Counted from the stretch's first letter, positions 9,131-21,600 are shown. The stretch is DNA of 64,000 nucleotides from Toxorhynchites rutilus septentrionalis (GCF_029784135.1 NC_073744.1:67997593-68061592); one strand, 5' to 3'. Translations and numbers: made by a program. Notes: generated from the sequence alone by a model not told the origin.

Positions 9131-12100
9131 GAATTCACCCGAGTACGTCGTCTATGGCAAATCCGAAATACAGACCACGTTGAAGGCCGGTTCGCGAGTT
9201 TTATTAGAAGTTCGGATTCGGTAACTGTCCTAAATTTTACAAAATGCTTTTCCAATGAAGCGCATGAGAATCAAACTTCGGACACTAGTTATAAAAAAAA
9301 TCCAATTTCGCACAGATTGAATTCAAATTTCGGACACTTTATTTTGTAATTTTTTGAACGAAAATTACATTACACTTGATTATATTTTATAGTGAACTGC
9401 GAAACACCTACCAACCAGTAAACTGTTAACGATGACGAGAACTGATGAAACACGGGTGAAATTTAAATGTTGATGAACGGATATTGAATTTAAATATTGA
9501 AATCTACGTACTCACGCTAAGCCAACGTCAAACACAAACGGCAATGAGTAGTGTTGTCAGATTTTTGCCGTCTATGTTGTGATTCAAGTGTAGTTCTCAT
9601 ATGAAATGATAGTGAAACCAAGGGATTACTCTAAAGAAGCAATAGTGATATTAATTTTATAGTTATATCATCAGTGCATCAAGTATTTCAAGATATTAGA
9701 ACAAAGTGTCTGAAATATTATTCAGAACGGTAAATTAAAAGAAAAACATAGATACTTCATTTTTTTCCGCGCAGCACTTCTTCAACCGTATTTAAAACCG
9801 TATCTTGGCCCACCTGCTATGGCCAATTCGTTTTGATTACAAGTTATAACTTATGGTTAACCTATGCTCCCACACAGTTCATAATGAAAAATAGAGAAAG
9901 CGATAGGAATTGCCGTGATCTATTTATACCATGTTAACTTTCCACTAACTTACGGCATATCACAAAACGGTAATAGTGCCATTAACGAATGGGAAAAATC
10001 AATTCTATCGATCGTGCAGTCATACCAGACTCCGGTAGAAAATTCGGAAATACAATCTATGCGTACTCTTAATCGATTGGTACATCCGCCCGAGGAGATG
10101 TAGATACGGGCTTTAAACCCTTAGCGGCGACGGCGGCAAACAGAAGGTGGTGTTTTCCCGCCAGTTTCGCCGGCGGTCCACTTTGTGTGTAGTACACTTG
10201 ATTGCCTTCCTAATTCATTCGCGGCGAAGCGCTCGTTTTTCGGTGGACACGGCGCATTTTCTGTCTTCTGTAAACAGTTTATCATTCCGATCCGGAGAGC
10301 GGCTCGAATTTTTGCTTCCACCTTCACGGAATTTGTTCAACTGTAAACACTGCGTTTCCCGTTTCAGTGAATTAACATTTTCCAACTGTCTCTCCGAGAA
10401 GCGTGTTATGTTCGAAAGTGATCGAATCGCATCGTCGGGGCGAAATCCCTAATAAGAAGCTAATAAACAGGATTTCATACGCGTCGAAAACTTGTAATAA
10501 TCGTTTTTTTGTGTTTTCTTGTTACTTCCCGACGAGCGTCTCCAGGTCCCTACCCCACCGTCGCTCAGATAGCTACGAGCACATAAATGAGCGCATATAC
10601 ATATTTCTGCACAATGCCCTCCAGAATGCGTATATCATCGGTACGGCAATGTACACACATAAAGCGTGTAATTTCCGTGTAGAAAATCCCCATAGCCACG
10701 GTATCGCTCCGGTTACGATGCGACGGTACACCGCAGCTCCGATATGGTTCCTTATATTGTATACATAAATTTCGCATAAATAGTCTCAGCTCCCTTTCGT
10801 GCCCTGCTCGGAAGACGCACGAATGGTTGGATTCTCTCGTTCTCACATCCAATCCTTAACCCACAATGGCCACAACAAGGGGAATCCAACATCTGTTCCG
10901 AAACCGCCCTTTTCGTTACCTTGTTTGTGAGTGCGGTTTTGTCGGATCGTTATGGGGTTTGGCGAAGCAGCATAGCCGAGCGATCCTTTCGGCGGGAACA
11001 ATAAGAGAGAAAGACCAAAAGATGCTTGTGCTGGATGTTTGATATGATAAGCGCTTCTGATTACATTATAGTTCCAATCGAAAATGAGTATTACCACCAG
11101 CTGAAAAGAGGGAACCTCGAAAACGCAAGAGGGTGAAAACGAAACGCTTGACTCCCGGGGCACGAGATATGAAAATAAATATTTTGCCAAAGTAGGATTA
11201 TTACATTATTTAGATTAGAATCTACCCCAGGTCTGGGACACTGAATCAGATATGTTCTCCGCGACGGCAACAGTTCAATATAGAGCGCATTTAATGAATG
11301 CTCAAACTCGAAAATAAGCTATCAGAGGGCCAATAATGGTTTCCCGATGCAGTCGCCAAGATATAGCGTCCGAGCGCCATTTTACCCGTTGTTGATAACT
11401 TAATAACCCCAATTATGGTCATCCTGTAACTAATACAGTACCCTTTTGGATATAATAATGACGACGGTAAACGGTCTGACATTAAAACAACATCAATAGC
11501 GCGTTTTCGTGCAATCTAAATCAATAAAAAAAAAAACAAATGCTCGGGGAAAATATAGGACCGACACAGCAGCGCGACAGAAAAAAAAGCGCAATTTGTC
11601 GTCTGGCAGGGGACAACCTTTGTGATGTGTTTGCTGGCCTGAAATTAAGTTATTATAAATTCATTATTGGAACTCCTCCGCAGTGTAACGAAGGTGGCAG
11701 CGAACAATGGGACATCCCAACCCAACGTACCCGAATTATAATGACAGATCGGTGTACAAATGTTTACCATTTTTTGTCGCCGGGTGTCGCTACGGTGGAA
11801 AGTGATCATCTGTTGAGAGGTGGTAGAATTGGACATGATACAGACACAAACAATGGAACCCATTAGAACGGGCAACAGGAAGAAAGTGTCAATTACTGCG
11901 CGATATTGCGTTCCAAGTGGGATCGGAAAATGATGAACATTGTTTGTAGTCAAATGTTCGTGATAGATAATCGAGTTTTCATCATGAATACGAACATTTA
12001 TTTTTGGTATCTTGGAGTTAGATTACCACCCTCTGTACCACGGACAGATAAGTATAAAAAAAATTCAAAACAGAGTAAAGGAAAACTAATCGTGTGTTTT

Positions 12101-13580
12101 CATCTGTAATACAGTTTTAAACTCTTTGCGGTCGTATGTCTGTTCTCAGCCATCAGAGCAAGGAATCTTTATTCAACCATGTAATAGTTTACACTTTGTG
12201 TGAACGGAGCTTCTATGAGTAATAGATAATGGTACTCGGCATAAACAAGAGATTATTAGCGTGGAAAGATAAGAGGATCTTTTTTCCAATTTTACGATAA
12301 GAGGATATCTTTCAAGGGGAATTAATACGACACCCATATTAACATTTAATTAGGCTGACCAAACGTACCGTTTTTTCGACTCTCTTTGATTGTCCCGTCT
12401 TTTTATCAACTTGTACCGTATTTTGAGTATAAAGCAAATATATTGATTTCTTTGTCATTATTGCCCTTTTTCTAGAAGCAAAACATAATAAGACCAAGAA
12501 GGGAAGCAGTCATATGTTTTACCAATGCATTGCTACAAGTAGATCCGAAATAGGTCAGGAATTGCACCTAAACAACACTTTTGACATAGGGTTATGTCTT
12601 TGATTTCTATATAGGAGCTTTCAAACGCATATTACTCAAAGTCGTTATTGCGACACATGTTGTGTTACATACCATTAGACAGGAAATTTATCCAGCATTT
12701 TTTTACTTAAAACGCGAGCAGAAAATATAGTAAAAAAGTTAAACAATTTCATGATTAAAATGTGTATGTTTTCTTTAGATTCCAGTTACCACTCGCTTTC
12801 CTCCCCGACGCAACGAGCAATCTTTTTGCCTACATTCGGGCGTTAGTTCACGATGTTAATCGTAAACAGCACGATTCGAACATTTTCGAAAAATACTTGT
12901 ATCTTGTTTTCGTTCGAATCCGTTCGAACGAAACTTTTTTCGAAAGTAAATAAGTTAACATTACAAGATGCACTTCAAATTTACTAAACAATTCGGAACA
13001 TTCGCGTTGACGACGGAATGGTGTCGACATCTGGATACGACATCAGTTTGTATGAGGCCAACTATTCTTTATCTGATTAGTCGGCCCTAAGGCAGTTTTA
13101 AAAAATTTATATGAAATTTTTTTGTTGGCGTTATTTACCTACTAGAAGTACGCTGTTCTAACCCTAATTTAAACTGTTTTCTATGAATTTTCAGATATTC
13201 TCACCAAAACTTACCATTATAATAAAAAATTATCTTTAGACACAGTTTTTGTATATTTTTTCACTACTTGCAAGCAAAAATCATTTTCATTCATAATTTT
13301 TATTTTAAAAGTGTATTCATTTCATCTGCAAACTCATATTGTCATGCCTGCTCCCCTATTTCGTAATACGAAGCTCATTGCCGTCAATGCGGATAGAGCC
13401 GTAATACTTTTCGCACTTATTCCGGGCTAAGTTCTTTTTTTTTTTTGGTTTGATTGCATTCGGTTTTACAGTTTTAAGTTGTGATTTTGGATTCATAGAA
13501 TGGATACCGTATTACTGGGTTATACCACAGTGATAGAGGACTACACTCTATCTTTGAAAACTAGCAGAAGTAATTTTAGA
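9131..13580. other. no identified gene
   Basis: Mostly A/T-rich unique-looking sequence with scattered short frames that do not resemble known proteins. 10100-10460 is distinctly more G/C-rich, with several CGGCG and TCGG clusters. It could be a decayed promoter or first-exon region, but nothing identifies it. 12870-12950 contains copies of a CGTTCGAA motif also found at 20157-20390. Confidence 0.4.
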
Positions 13581-13591
13581 AATAAAAAAAC

Positions 13592-14625
13592 ATTATGGAA
13601 TTATCTGAAACAGAGTAAGTTAAATAAAACATTTTTAAACAATATTTAAAGTTGACATTTTATCTTTATTTTCAGATTTAGAAAGAACTTTCATTTGAGC
13701 AAGGCAGCATTTCAGTTTATTGTCCAGGATATCAAAGTGAATTTTCCGCTCAGAAGCACGGTGGATTATCAGTGGAAGACAAACTTGCAGCTTTTTTGCG
13801 ATTTTTTGCCGAAGGAAGTTACCAGCATGGTACTGGCAAGGACTACAATGTTGCAACAGCACAGCCAACATTCTCGAAAGTACTCAGCGAAATGCTGATT
13901 ATTCTGGAGAGAAAGCTTTGTTCCAAGTGGATACAGTTTGCAATGACGGAACAAGAGATGAAAGAAGCAAAGCGTTATTTTTTTTGATAAATCGGAAATT
14001 CCTGGAATTATCATGTGTGTGGACGGTACGCACATCAAAATTATCCCCTCTGCTGTTAACCGTAACCTTTACTACAATAGTAAAGGATTTTTTAGCCTGA
14101 ATGCCATGATAGTGAGTAAAATAAATAAACATTGGCATAATTTGATTTGATTTTCATCATTACATAGATGTGTGACCATACACAACGCATCAGATTCATC
14201 GACGCCAGTTACCAAGGCTCTAATCACGATGCCCATGTTTGGGGATTGAGTTTAGCTCGAACCCGATAGCAAGAAATGCATAGAAACGGGGCCAATAACA
14301 CTAAAAGCTTAGGTAAGTTTCAAATATAATCAGATTATACAAAATCTCAGTACTTCATTTCTTCATGTGATTCCGGTTACCCCTCAGAACCGTGGTTCAT
14401 TACGCCCTACCGATCACCAGAACCAGGGAGCCTAGAAAGCGAATTCAACAGTAAGCATGCCTTGGCAAGAGGAGTAGTCGAATGAACGGTTGGTGTCCTG
14501 AAAAATTGGTTTCATTGCTTACTTGGTGCTAGGCAACTTCATTATTCTCTTGAAAAAGCGTCAAAAATATTCAATGTTTGCTGTGTTCTGCACAATATTT
14601 GCACACATTTATGAATGACAATGAT
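13592..14625 (+). pseudogene. PIF/Harbinger transposase (HARBI1-like), intron-containing, broken
   Basis: A start segment MELSETE at 13594 meets GTAAGT, and after a ~60-nt intron ending TTTTCAG the frame resumes with FRKNFHLSKAAFQFIVQDIK. A frameshift near 13760 leads to EDKLAAFLRFFAEGSYQ and QPTFSKVLSEML, the HARBI1 helical domain. A T-run near 13980 shifts the frame again before DKSEIPGIIMCVDGTHIKI, which contains the first catalytic Asp, and GFFSLNAMI. A second intron of about 50 nt precedes FIDASYQGSNHDAHVWGLS (second Asp). The third acidic region (SKHALARGVVE) and VCCVLHNICTHL follow after stops. Several lesions make it inactive. Confidence 0.85.
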
Positions 14626-14810
14626 ATCGGTTTATAGAATAAAAACCACATTCATTTTAATTCAACAACTAAAATTTCATTCAAACTTTTTATTACTTTT
14701 ACTTTTCATACAAATTCTATTCATCTTGAACACATTCTCAGGAGTCTCTATTGAAATCTATTAGTATGGGCATTTCTTTTACAATCAAATCTATTTCACT
14801 CTATTTTGAT

Positions 14811-15384
14811 TTAGTTTTTTAGAAGCAATTTTTTCAGTGCAAGATTGTGCCGTTTGTTTTCGTCTAGTGCATCCTTCATTGTTTGTTGCATATCAGTCAA
14901 TCGTTTAGAAATTTTCCGATTGTAGTACGTCATATCGGCAAACTTTTTATCAATCGATCTGAGTGCATTGACCAAGGAATCGTGAAACATTATTTGACTA
15001 TCCACTTGTTTCTCCAATAAAGTGTGTGCTGACGCTTCCTTCCTTTTCGGTGGACGATCTTCAATATATGAATGGTTTTCATTTTCTTCCTCTTGAATTA
15101 TGGTTTCGACGTTTTCGGCGGTCATGTATGTGTTAGAGATTAGTTGCCCTGAACCAGAACCGAGTCCAAAGCAAAAGTTTAAACCCTCTTAAAGCCAAAA
15201 AGAAGAAGAAGAAGAGTCCAAAGCTACACGAATTTTCTATACCATCTACGGTCGGTGCAATTACCGCTAGAGCCACATACGTTCCTCATGCGCAGAAATT
15301 TGGATCAGTTTATTTGGCCCTCCTCCTGTAGCTGATTGTTCACGTCGATTGTGTACTAGCTTGCGCTTAGTGTTGCAGTCAAAC
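14811..15384 (-). pseudogene. Harbinger Myb/SANT-like partner protein, C-terminal exon
   Basis: On the minus strand, TTTTTTTCAG near 15388 acts as an acceptor for VWFDCNTKRKLVHNRREQ and then SATGGGPNKLIQISA, the conserved middle of the Harbinger DNA-binding partner. Stops and a ~45-nt insertion near 15180-15225 interrupt it. It then continues as GQLISNTYMTAENVE into a 104-codon C-terminal frame rich in charged residues (PPKRKEASAHTLLEKQ, LTDMQQTMKDAL) ending at 14811. The partner protein normally helps import the transposase into the nucleus and bind element ends. It is convergent with the transposase, the usual Harbinger layout. Confidence 0.75.
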
Positions 15385-15736
15385 CACACCTGAAAAAAAC
15401 TATAGCATTAGCATTAGCAATAGCATTGAGCTAGTTGCACAATATCGTAGGTGGTACGAATTCAAAACTGTTAAGTTGAAAGCTAGCCTCCATCCGTTGC
15501 TGATGATTAGTAATATCTCTTAGATGAAGGCATGCTTTCTCCAATAGTGAAGAATTGTCCTGGCCACGTCCTTGCAACTGCTAGGGAATGGGAAGGAATG
15601 TCAGTTCGATATTTACTTAAGAGAGATGCAGAGAACTCTACGACCTCTCATAAATATCTCGGGAATTTAGGAAATGTATTAGTAGGGAAGGTAAGCCATA
15701 GGATACACTCAGCCGGTGTTACTGGCACATATCATT

Positions 15737-16178
15737 GTTACTATTATTACTATTACTATTACTATTACTATTACTATTACTATTACTATTACTATTACTA
15801 TTACTATTACTATTACTATTACTATTACTATTACTATTACTATTACTATTACTATTACTATTACTATTACTATTACTATTACTATTACTATTACTATTAC
15901 TATTACTATTACTATTACTATTACTATTACTATTACTATTACTATTACTATTACTATTACTATTACTATTACTATTACTATTACTATTACTATTACTATT
16001 ACTATTACTATTACTATTACTATTACTATTACTATTACTATTACTATTACTATTACTATTACTATTACTATTACTATTACTATTACTATTACTATTACTA
16101 TTACTATTACTATTACTATTACTATTACTATTACTATTACTATTACTATTACTATTACTACTACTATTACTATTACTT
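15737..16178. repeat. (TATTAC)n hexanucleotide array, about 440 bp
   Basis: More than 70 nearly perfect tandem copies of TATTAC; one TACTAC-type interruption is visible near 16160. It generates artefactual poly-Tyr, poly-Leu and Ile-Thr frames that should not be annotated as proteins. Confidence 0.99.
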
Positions 16179-16733
16179 AGAGAGAGAACTAGTTAGTAAA
16201 ATACAATTGATCCAGCCTTCCGATTGCTGTCACCCTAATAACTCTGTAAAAAGAAGAAGTTCGTTAAATGTCGATATGATTTTTATTGATAAAGGTAAAT
16301 TTGTGGGAGTAAAAGTGCTTTATGCTTCAGTTGTCTCTTTTCCTTAGGCACAAACTACTATCAAGCAATCAAAGAATTAAATAATAAAGTAATTAAAGAA
16401 TTTAAGTAAAATTCAAGGATGTACAGAATAAAGAATGAAAGTTTTACAGAAACAAGTAATTATTTAAATCACAGAATTCAAGAATTTAAAATTATTATGT
16501 TGCTAATTAGTTATAAAATGCTAATAATGCATGTCTGAAAACAAATTTAAAAAAAAGACGGGTGGGTAATGTCGGGGACATAACCGGAGTGACGTAGGAC
16601 TATACAAAGGGGACAGCTTTTGTTAAATATATATTTTAAATATATTGTTTTATTTTCTTCTCCTACGTGAATACCTACCTATCTACCTGAAAAATGGATT
16701 AGTTTACTGTTTACTCTTTATGAATATGTTGAT

Positions 16734-17230
16734 GGTTCTGAAAAGAACCTTTGGTGTTGTGTTTTTGTTATCACTCGATATTCCCATCTTGTTCGGTTAA
16801 ACCTTTCTGTTTAGCTATTGCGTTTGCCACTCGCCACAGCTTTCACAGTTGGAAAATTTCTTCCCATCCAGCTTGTGACATGTTGTTCAGTAAATTACAT
16901 TTAATGCGACGTGCCGGAGAAACACTTTGCCACTCACTGAAACTAATTGTTGCCTTGATGAGCGCCGAACCGAAGCTGCTCTGTTCTTGATGCGGGTTTT
17001 CTGATTGTCGTGAGCAGCGTGCAAGCTAACTCGAGCACTCCGACAGCCGAAACTCTATAATCGCTGTTAGGTATACTGGTGCTCCGGCACCAATCCGTTC
17101 GGCCTAGTTACCCTTGCGGAGCAATCAGTGAATGCGACCAACTGGGAACTGGAGACCTGCACGGTTCGAGTGAGACTTTGCCTTTCCCTTAACTCCTTTG
17201 TTACGTCCACGATGCCGATGCCGTACAACC
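16734..17230 (-). pseudogene. histone H2A pseudogene 1, with 3' stem-loop
   Basis: The minus strand reads KGVKGKAKSHSNRAGLQFPV then GRIH, the H2A N-terminal tail and first helix. An in-frame stop replaces the Arg after GRIH. LLRKGN, a stop in place of Tyr, AERIGAGAPVYLTAI and later a KTRI segment follow through about 16970, with frameshifts. The canonical start codon is lost. At 16734-16749 the minus strand has GGTTCTTTTCAGAACC, a perfect histone mRNA 3' stem-loop. It derives from a replication-dependent histone gene and cannot encode a histone. Confidence 0.78.
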
Positions 17231-17449
17231 ACACGGGTATACGGTTTGAAAGAAAATAAGATATTTTGTTGGGGTCCGCGTGTTTTATACTCTAGCGGTA
17301 CACACTCACAGGATAGAGACAAATCGGCAGACTCAGCCAGAGGGGCGAGTCCAACGAGACGAACGAATGAGCGTTAAAAGGGAGCGATGGCAGAAAAATA
17401 CATTCATTACGATTTGTTCGCTCGTTGGATTCACATGCAGGCTACAAAG

Positions 17450-17465
17450 GGTCCTTTTCAGGATC
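17450..17465 (+). promoter_or_regulatory. histone-type 3' stem-loop on the plus strand
   Basis: GGTCCTTTTCAGGATC matches the replication-dependent histone stem-loop (six-base stem, TTTC loop; one G-T pair). It points in the opposite direction to the H2A copies. Divergent H2A-H2B pairs are common, so it may be the 3' end of a deleted neighbour, but no plus-strand histone coding sequence is recognisable before it. Confidence 0.5.
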
Positions 17466-17469
17466 ACAA

Positions 17470-17660
17470 AATTATCTTCAATCTAAAGAGTTTATTGTTT
17501 TGTTATTACTCGATATCCCCATCTTGTTCGGCTAAACCTTTCTGTTTAGCGATTGCATTTGCCACTCGCCACAGCTTTCACAGTTGGAAAATTTCTTCCC
17601 ATCCAGCTTGTGACATATTTTACAGTAAATTACATTCAATGGCACGTCGCATTACCACCA
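17470..17660. repeat. duplicate of the segment at 16755-16910
   Basis: The stretch containing CTTGTTCGG, AAACCTTTCTGTTTAGC and CACAGCTTTCACAGTTGG occurs in both places in the same orientation with only a few differences. It appears to be histone-locus 3' flank duplicated with the pseudogene. Confidence 0.8.
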
Positions 17661-18040
17661 CTCAGTATCGGATTGGAGGTAATTTTAACCTGTAATTGAT
17701 CATTTGCGATGACAGTGGTACAGTGTCGACTTTCAACGTGGGGTCATAATATGGACCCCGAACTCTATGTTTACAAAAATGTCCAACTAAATATGTCGCA
17801 TTACAGGTCCGTCCAATTAGCTAAATGTCGAGATAAGTGTAAATTACTGTACTTTCAATCTAGAAACAATTTAAGAATTGGTGAAAATCAATAAGCTCAG
17901 AACAACTACCAAATTCACATACTCATCGGATCCTGGCAAACAAATTATGAAAAAATCAATTTGTGTTTTATTATTATTTTGGATAATGTTTTAGAAAGCA
18001 TTGAACTGTATTTCCTAAACTCTTTTTTGGAAGGCTTAAT

Positions 18041-18478
18041 GGTCCTGAAAAGCGCCTTGTTTTATGGAAAGGTTCCAATTTAGAAAACTTAGTACTCGTG
18101 GTTTTAAGAAAAACCATTTCGAACGCCCTAGATGCCGCCTTGTTCTGGTTTTGCCACCAAAGCAGATTGTATAAAGAACAAACTTTTTTCTTCCGCTACC
18201 TGCTGTCGTTTTGCGATTGCGTTGCCACTCGCTGCAACTGCCTGTTGTTGTCTTGATGTCCACCGAACCGAATGTGGTCTGTTCTGAATGCGAGTTTTCT
18301 TATCGTCGCGAGCAGCTTTTCCACTTCGGCGGCCGAAACTATATAACGCCGGCTAGGTGGACTGATGCACTGATACTAACGCGCTCGGCCTAGCTACCCT
18401 TGCGGGGAACTCCAGATCAACACGGTTCGAGCGGGATTTTGCCTTTCCCTTCACTTTTCCTCCTTTACCATGTCCAGA
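18041..18478 (-). pseudogene. histone H2A pseudogene 2
   Basis: On the minus strand MSGHGKGGKVKGKAKSRSNR starts at 18472. This is the H2A N-terminus almost unchanged. An abrupt loss of the core helices follows, with ARVARPSA replacing the expected sequence, and AARDDKKTRIQNR, the recognisable C-terminal docking region, comes further on. The 3' end near 18041-18056 has a decayed stem-loop (GGCGCTTTTCAGGACC). The histone-fold core is deleted or scrambled. Confidence 0.75.
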
Positions 18479-18757
18479 CATGGCTGCTTGGGTTGGTTTG
18501 TTGATGTGTTGTGATGCGAACCGATGTGGTGTACGGTTTGAATGAGAATGATCGTTACGGCAGCGGAGCGGGGATTTTTAAGCTGACTGGCTGGCTCGAG
18601 AATTACGCATGTGTGAGACTGCGACCAATGTTTCTTTCTTTTTTTCCTTTTTCCTTTCCAATCGTGCTTCATTCTATTTCGCTGCTGCTCTGGTTGCCCG
18701 TTTTGGTCGGTACGATTTGAGTAGCACAAAATGGACCAATCAAAAATGGGCACATAG

Positions 18758-19003
18758 TGCATTTTGACAATGCTCGATATTTCACAATTATTCAATTATT
18801 TATCTCAAGAAAAATGAAATGTTATTCGTTATGATAGATGCGTAGATATATTTCCTATCAATTGATGCGAAAACCTTTGCGATCTATTGAGAAATGCTCA
18901 AGTTATAAGCGTTTCAAATCTTGCATTTTTTCCTACTTGTTCAGTGCCTAGATTTCCATTTCACCCCCTATATCTTCCGGTTAGACGTAGTCCTACGTCA
19001 ATA
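18758..19003. repeat. dispersed repeat ending in GACGTAGTCCTACGTC
   Basis: Sequence including TATTTCCTATCAATTGATGC and CACAATTATTCAATTATT is homologous to 57400-57808 and 60437-60845. It ends in the palindromic GACGTAGTCCTACGTC. It belongs to the family with the full-length copy at 35121-36580. Confidence 0.65.
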
Positions 19004-19531
19004 AAACTTGTCTGACGCCACTGCCCACTCGGCCCATCCATGTTGATGATTTTTTTGGTTGTGATTCTTTCACGGCGATTATTTACGCTTTCCACTTGGT
19101 AACAGTTTAAGACTGCCGCTACCTCCACCACTGCCACTGTTACAACACATATTTCCAAATTCGATGAAAAAAAAATCAAATGAGAAACAAAAAGAACTCT
19201 CAATCCCTATCCTTGAAATATGACGAGAGACTATGCGCATTTGCGCTATACGAGCCGGGGAACTTAATGCTTCAAACACGAGTGCAATGGGCGCTCTCAC
19301 TTTACGACACGAAATAACGAACTCGAAAAGGACACATCTTCCGCGAATTTTTTCTTCTACACACCACTCCATAACATAACATCTACGGGAATACATCACA
19401 CTGGCAAATCGAAACCCAGCCGTGCAACACTGCTACGTAAAACGCACAACAGAGCTACTGCGCTCCTGAAAATCGCACGTGCGAGACAAAACATCAATAA
19501 TGATGAGCGAAATAATTTCATTTCAATTCTC

Positions 19532-19804
19532 CCCACACCTGAAAAAAAACTATATTAGAAAAATTGAAAAAAGTGAATTGCATGTGGTTCGTTCACTTTC
19601 TTCCACGCTGTTGATTCCTTGATTGGTGGACCAAGACTGTTCAACTCAACAGCAATATCTTCCCAATATGATTTCGTATTGAATTTGGCAAATTTTTTTG
19701 CGATTTCTGGCCACCCTTCTAAAAGTTCCACCATTCGAGTGAACTGGTCCTTATTGGTGCTTTTTGTTTTCTGCTGCTTCTCCCTAAACGGAACAATGTG
19801 GTAG
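19532..19804 (-). pseudogene. Harbinger Myb/SANT-like partner protein, N-terminal exon
   Basis: The minus strand encodes REKQQKTKSTNKDQFTRMVE, then LLEGWPEIAKKFAK, YWEDIAVELNSLGPPIK and AWKK. This is the Myb/SANT-like domain of the Harbinger partner. After AWKK a GTGAAC donor opens a ~58-nt intron ending TTTTTTTTCAG near 19541, followed by VW and then unrelated sequence. The expected continuation (VWFDCNTKRK) lies 4.1 kb away at 15384, so the gene was split by an insertion at the start of its second exon. Confidence 0.8.
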
Positions 19805-20156
19805 TAAGAGTGGAATTTATTTAATTTAATCTATTACTCACATGACTGCGAACCTTGAACGTGTGAACTTTGCACACGTAACAAATTGAAAAATGGATTC
19901 GCGAAAATTTTCGAATTAACGAATTTGTTTCTCTGTCTATTTTAATTCAACAATTATCGGCTACTTGTAGGTCAATTCGCGAACAGAGCAGCAGAGACGG
20001 GAAAGCCTATCGAAGAATCAATCCAAAAAATACTAACCGGATGTGATTTTTCTAAATTTACTACGATAAATTGAACACCGAAATAACACTGGACGAATCA
20101 ATACACGATCTCCCTGTGCTTGACTGACCAGTAGAACAACACGACTTACGCTCGGT

Positions 20157-20395
20157 TTATTCAAAAAACGTTATAAATAGTTCACGAACGGGATTCGCGA
20201 GAAAAAAGTGACGTTTGGTAAACAGACGAAAAAACACATTCGAACGAAAACTGGAATTGTACGATTTGTTCGAATGAAGTTCGAATGGAAAGAATTGTTT
20301 CGAACGAAAACAGGAATACGAATGAACAAAAATTTTGAATGTATTTGGTTCGAACGAAAACAAGAATAAGGGTGATTGTATGTTGTCCAATCAAT
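20157..20395. repeat. cluster of CGAACGAAAAC motifs
   Basis: CGAACGAAAAC occurs at least three times here, with inverted relatives at 12895-12935 on the other side of the Harbinger element. The pair may be subterminal repeats of the Harbinger element, but ends and target duplications were not resolved. 20400-21180 shows no gene or clear repeat. Confidence 0.35.
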
Positions 20396-21189
20396 TCGTG
20401 CTCAATTCACGTTTTCCAGGATGTTGTTGGTCCAGGTCATCAAAATAAATACATGACAAAATGCAACTAAAGATTTTAACTGGCTGCTCGAAAGGGTATA
20501 CCCACGCATATCAGATTATGATAGCATGAGTAGTCGTGATGAGTTTCCCTTTCCTATACATAAGCAGAACATAGCACCCGATGAGATCAGTTCACTACAG
20601 AAGCTACCCGAACTTCCCAAGAGATCACTAACGGTCATAGGATACTTAATAACAATCACCTGGCTATAAAGTTATTGCAACCCACTACAAACAACGTTCC
20701 GGACAACGTGGCAACGAAGGAGAAATGCTATTTTTATCTATAATGATCTATATTTGATTTAGGCTTATATCTATGTAGGTCTTAACTATTTAGACTTGTG
20801 TTTGAAAATGATAAATGATGACTTCTTGTCTTCTTCTGCATAATTGAATGGACAAAAGCAGTGGGAAGTAATGGCTTTAATGGTATTGTTGTATACATTT
20901 TTGAACAGAATGTGGTTCCTGATTCTACCACGTTATCTCATCTAACACGTTTAAAGGATACAAGTTCAAACAAGAAACGGTTTTTTCAGATCTTCCATTT
21001 GATGTATTAATGTAGAAAAAAAAAAGATTTTGAACAATGAAAAAACTCACTTCAAATGTAATTACTACACACAATCACAGACCTATGTCAAGATCCCGTC
21101 TGTGCCCATAGGCTCAGATCCATCGACTTTTTTCGAAGTCATCTCAACGTGATTTCCTTAATTCTTTCCATATACTAGGGATTGCATTA

Positions 21190-21295
21190 CCGTGCCAAAA
21201 TTTGAATTACCGGTTATTCGTAATGAAAATTTCATTACCGGTAAAACCGGTAAATTACCGGTAAAACCGGTAAATTACCGGTAAAAATACCTTAA
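21190..21295. repeat. ACCGGTAA short repeats
   Basis: Five to six copies of TACCGGTAA-type units in about 80 bp (for example TACCGGTAAAACCGGTAAAT repeated). Similar palindromic subterminal repeats occur in some hAT elements, but no partner end was found. Confidence 0.55.
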
Positions 21296-21600
21296 AATAA
21301 AACCATTTTTTTGAAGAAACGACTTTCATTGATAATGATTAGTTTACAAAAAGTTGGTTAAAGGAATGCTTAAGGACACAGAAAATGTTAACGACAATCT
21401 TATCTAGATCGGATCTCATTAACATATTGAGGACCGCAAATAATTCTAGGGGACATACGCCTGGGACCGCACGTTTTGGGGCAAACTTGTACGCTTCATT
21501 TGTTCGGATTCCCTGAATGAGATCGTTGCCTTTGGCGTGGATGAGACGAAGGCCAGCCATCAGTAGGACTTGTTTGATTCTTGGCAGACCAAGGATTTAA

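Larger units (their letters stand above)
15405..19531. mobile_element. 4.1-kb insertion in the Harbinger partner gene, flanked by a ~21-bp direct repeat
   Basis: CCACACCTGAAAAAAACTATA occurs at 15384-15404 and again (one extra A) at 19532-19553. It is the exon 2 boundary of the same gene, so it reads as a duplicated target. The insert contains a hexanucleotide array, two H2A pseudogene fragments, histone-type stem-loops and a GACGTAG-ended dispersed repeat. No transposase was recognised within it. Confidence 0.55.

Noticed and set aside
15532..16347. Long poly-Tyr, poly-Leu and Ile-Thr reading frames
   Set aside because: They are the three frames of the TATTAC microsatellite.
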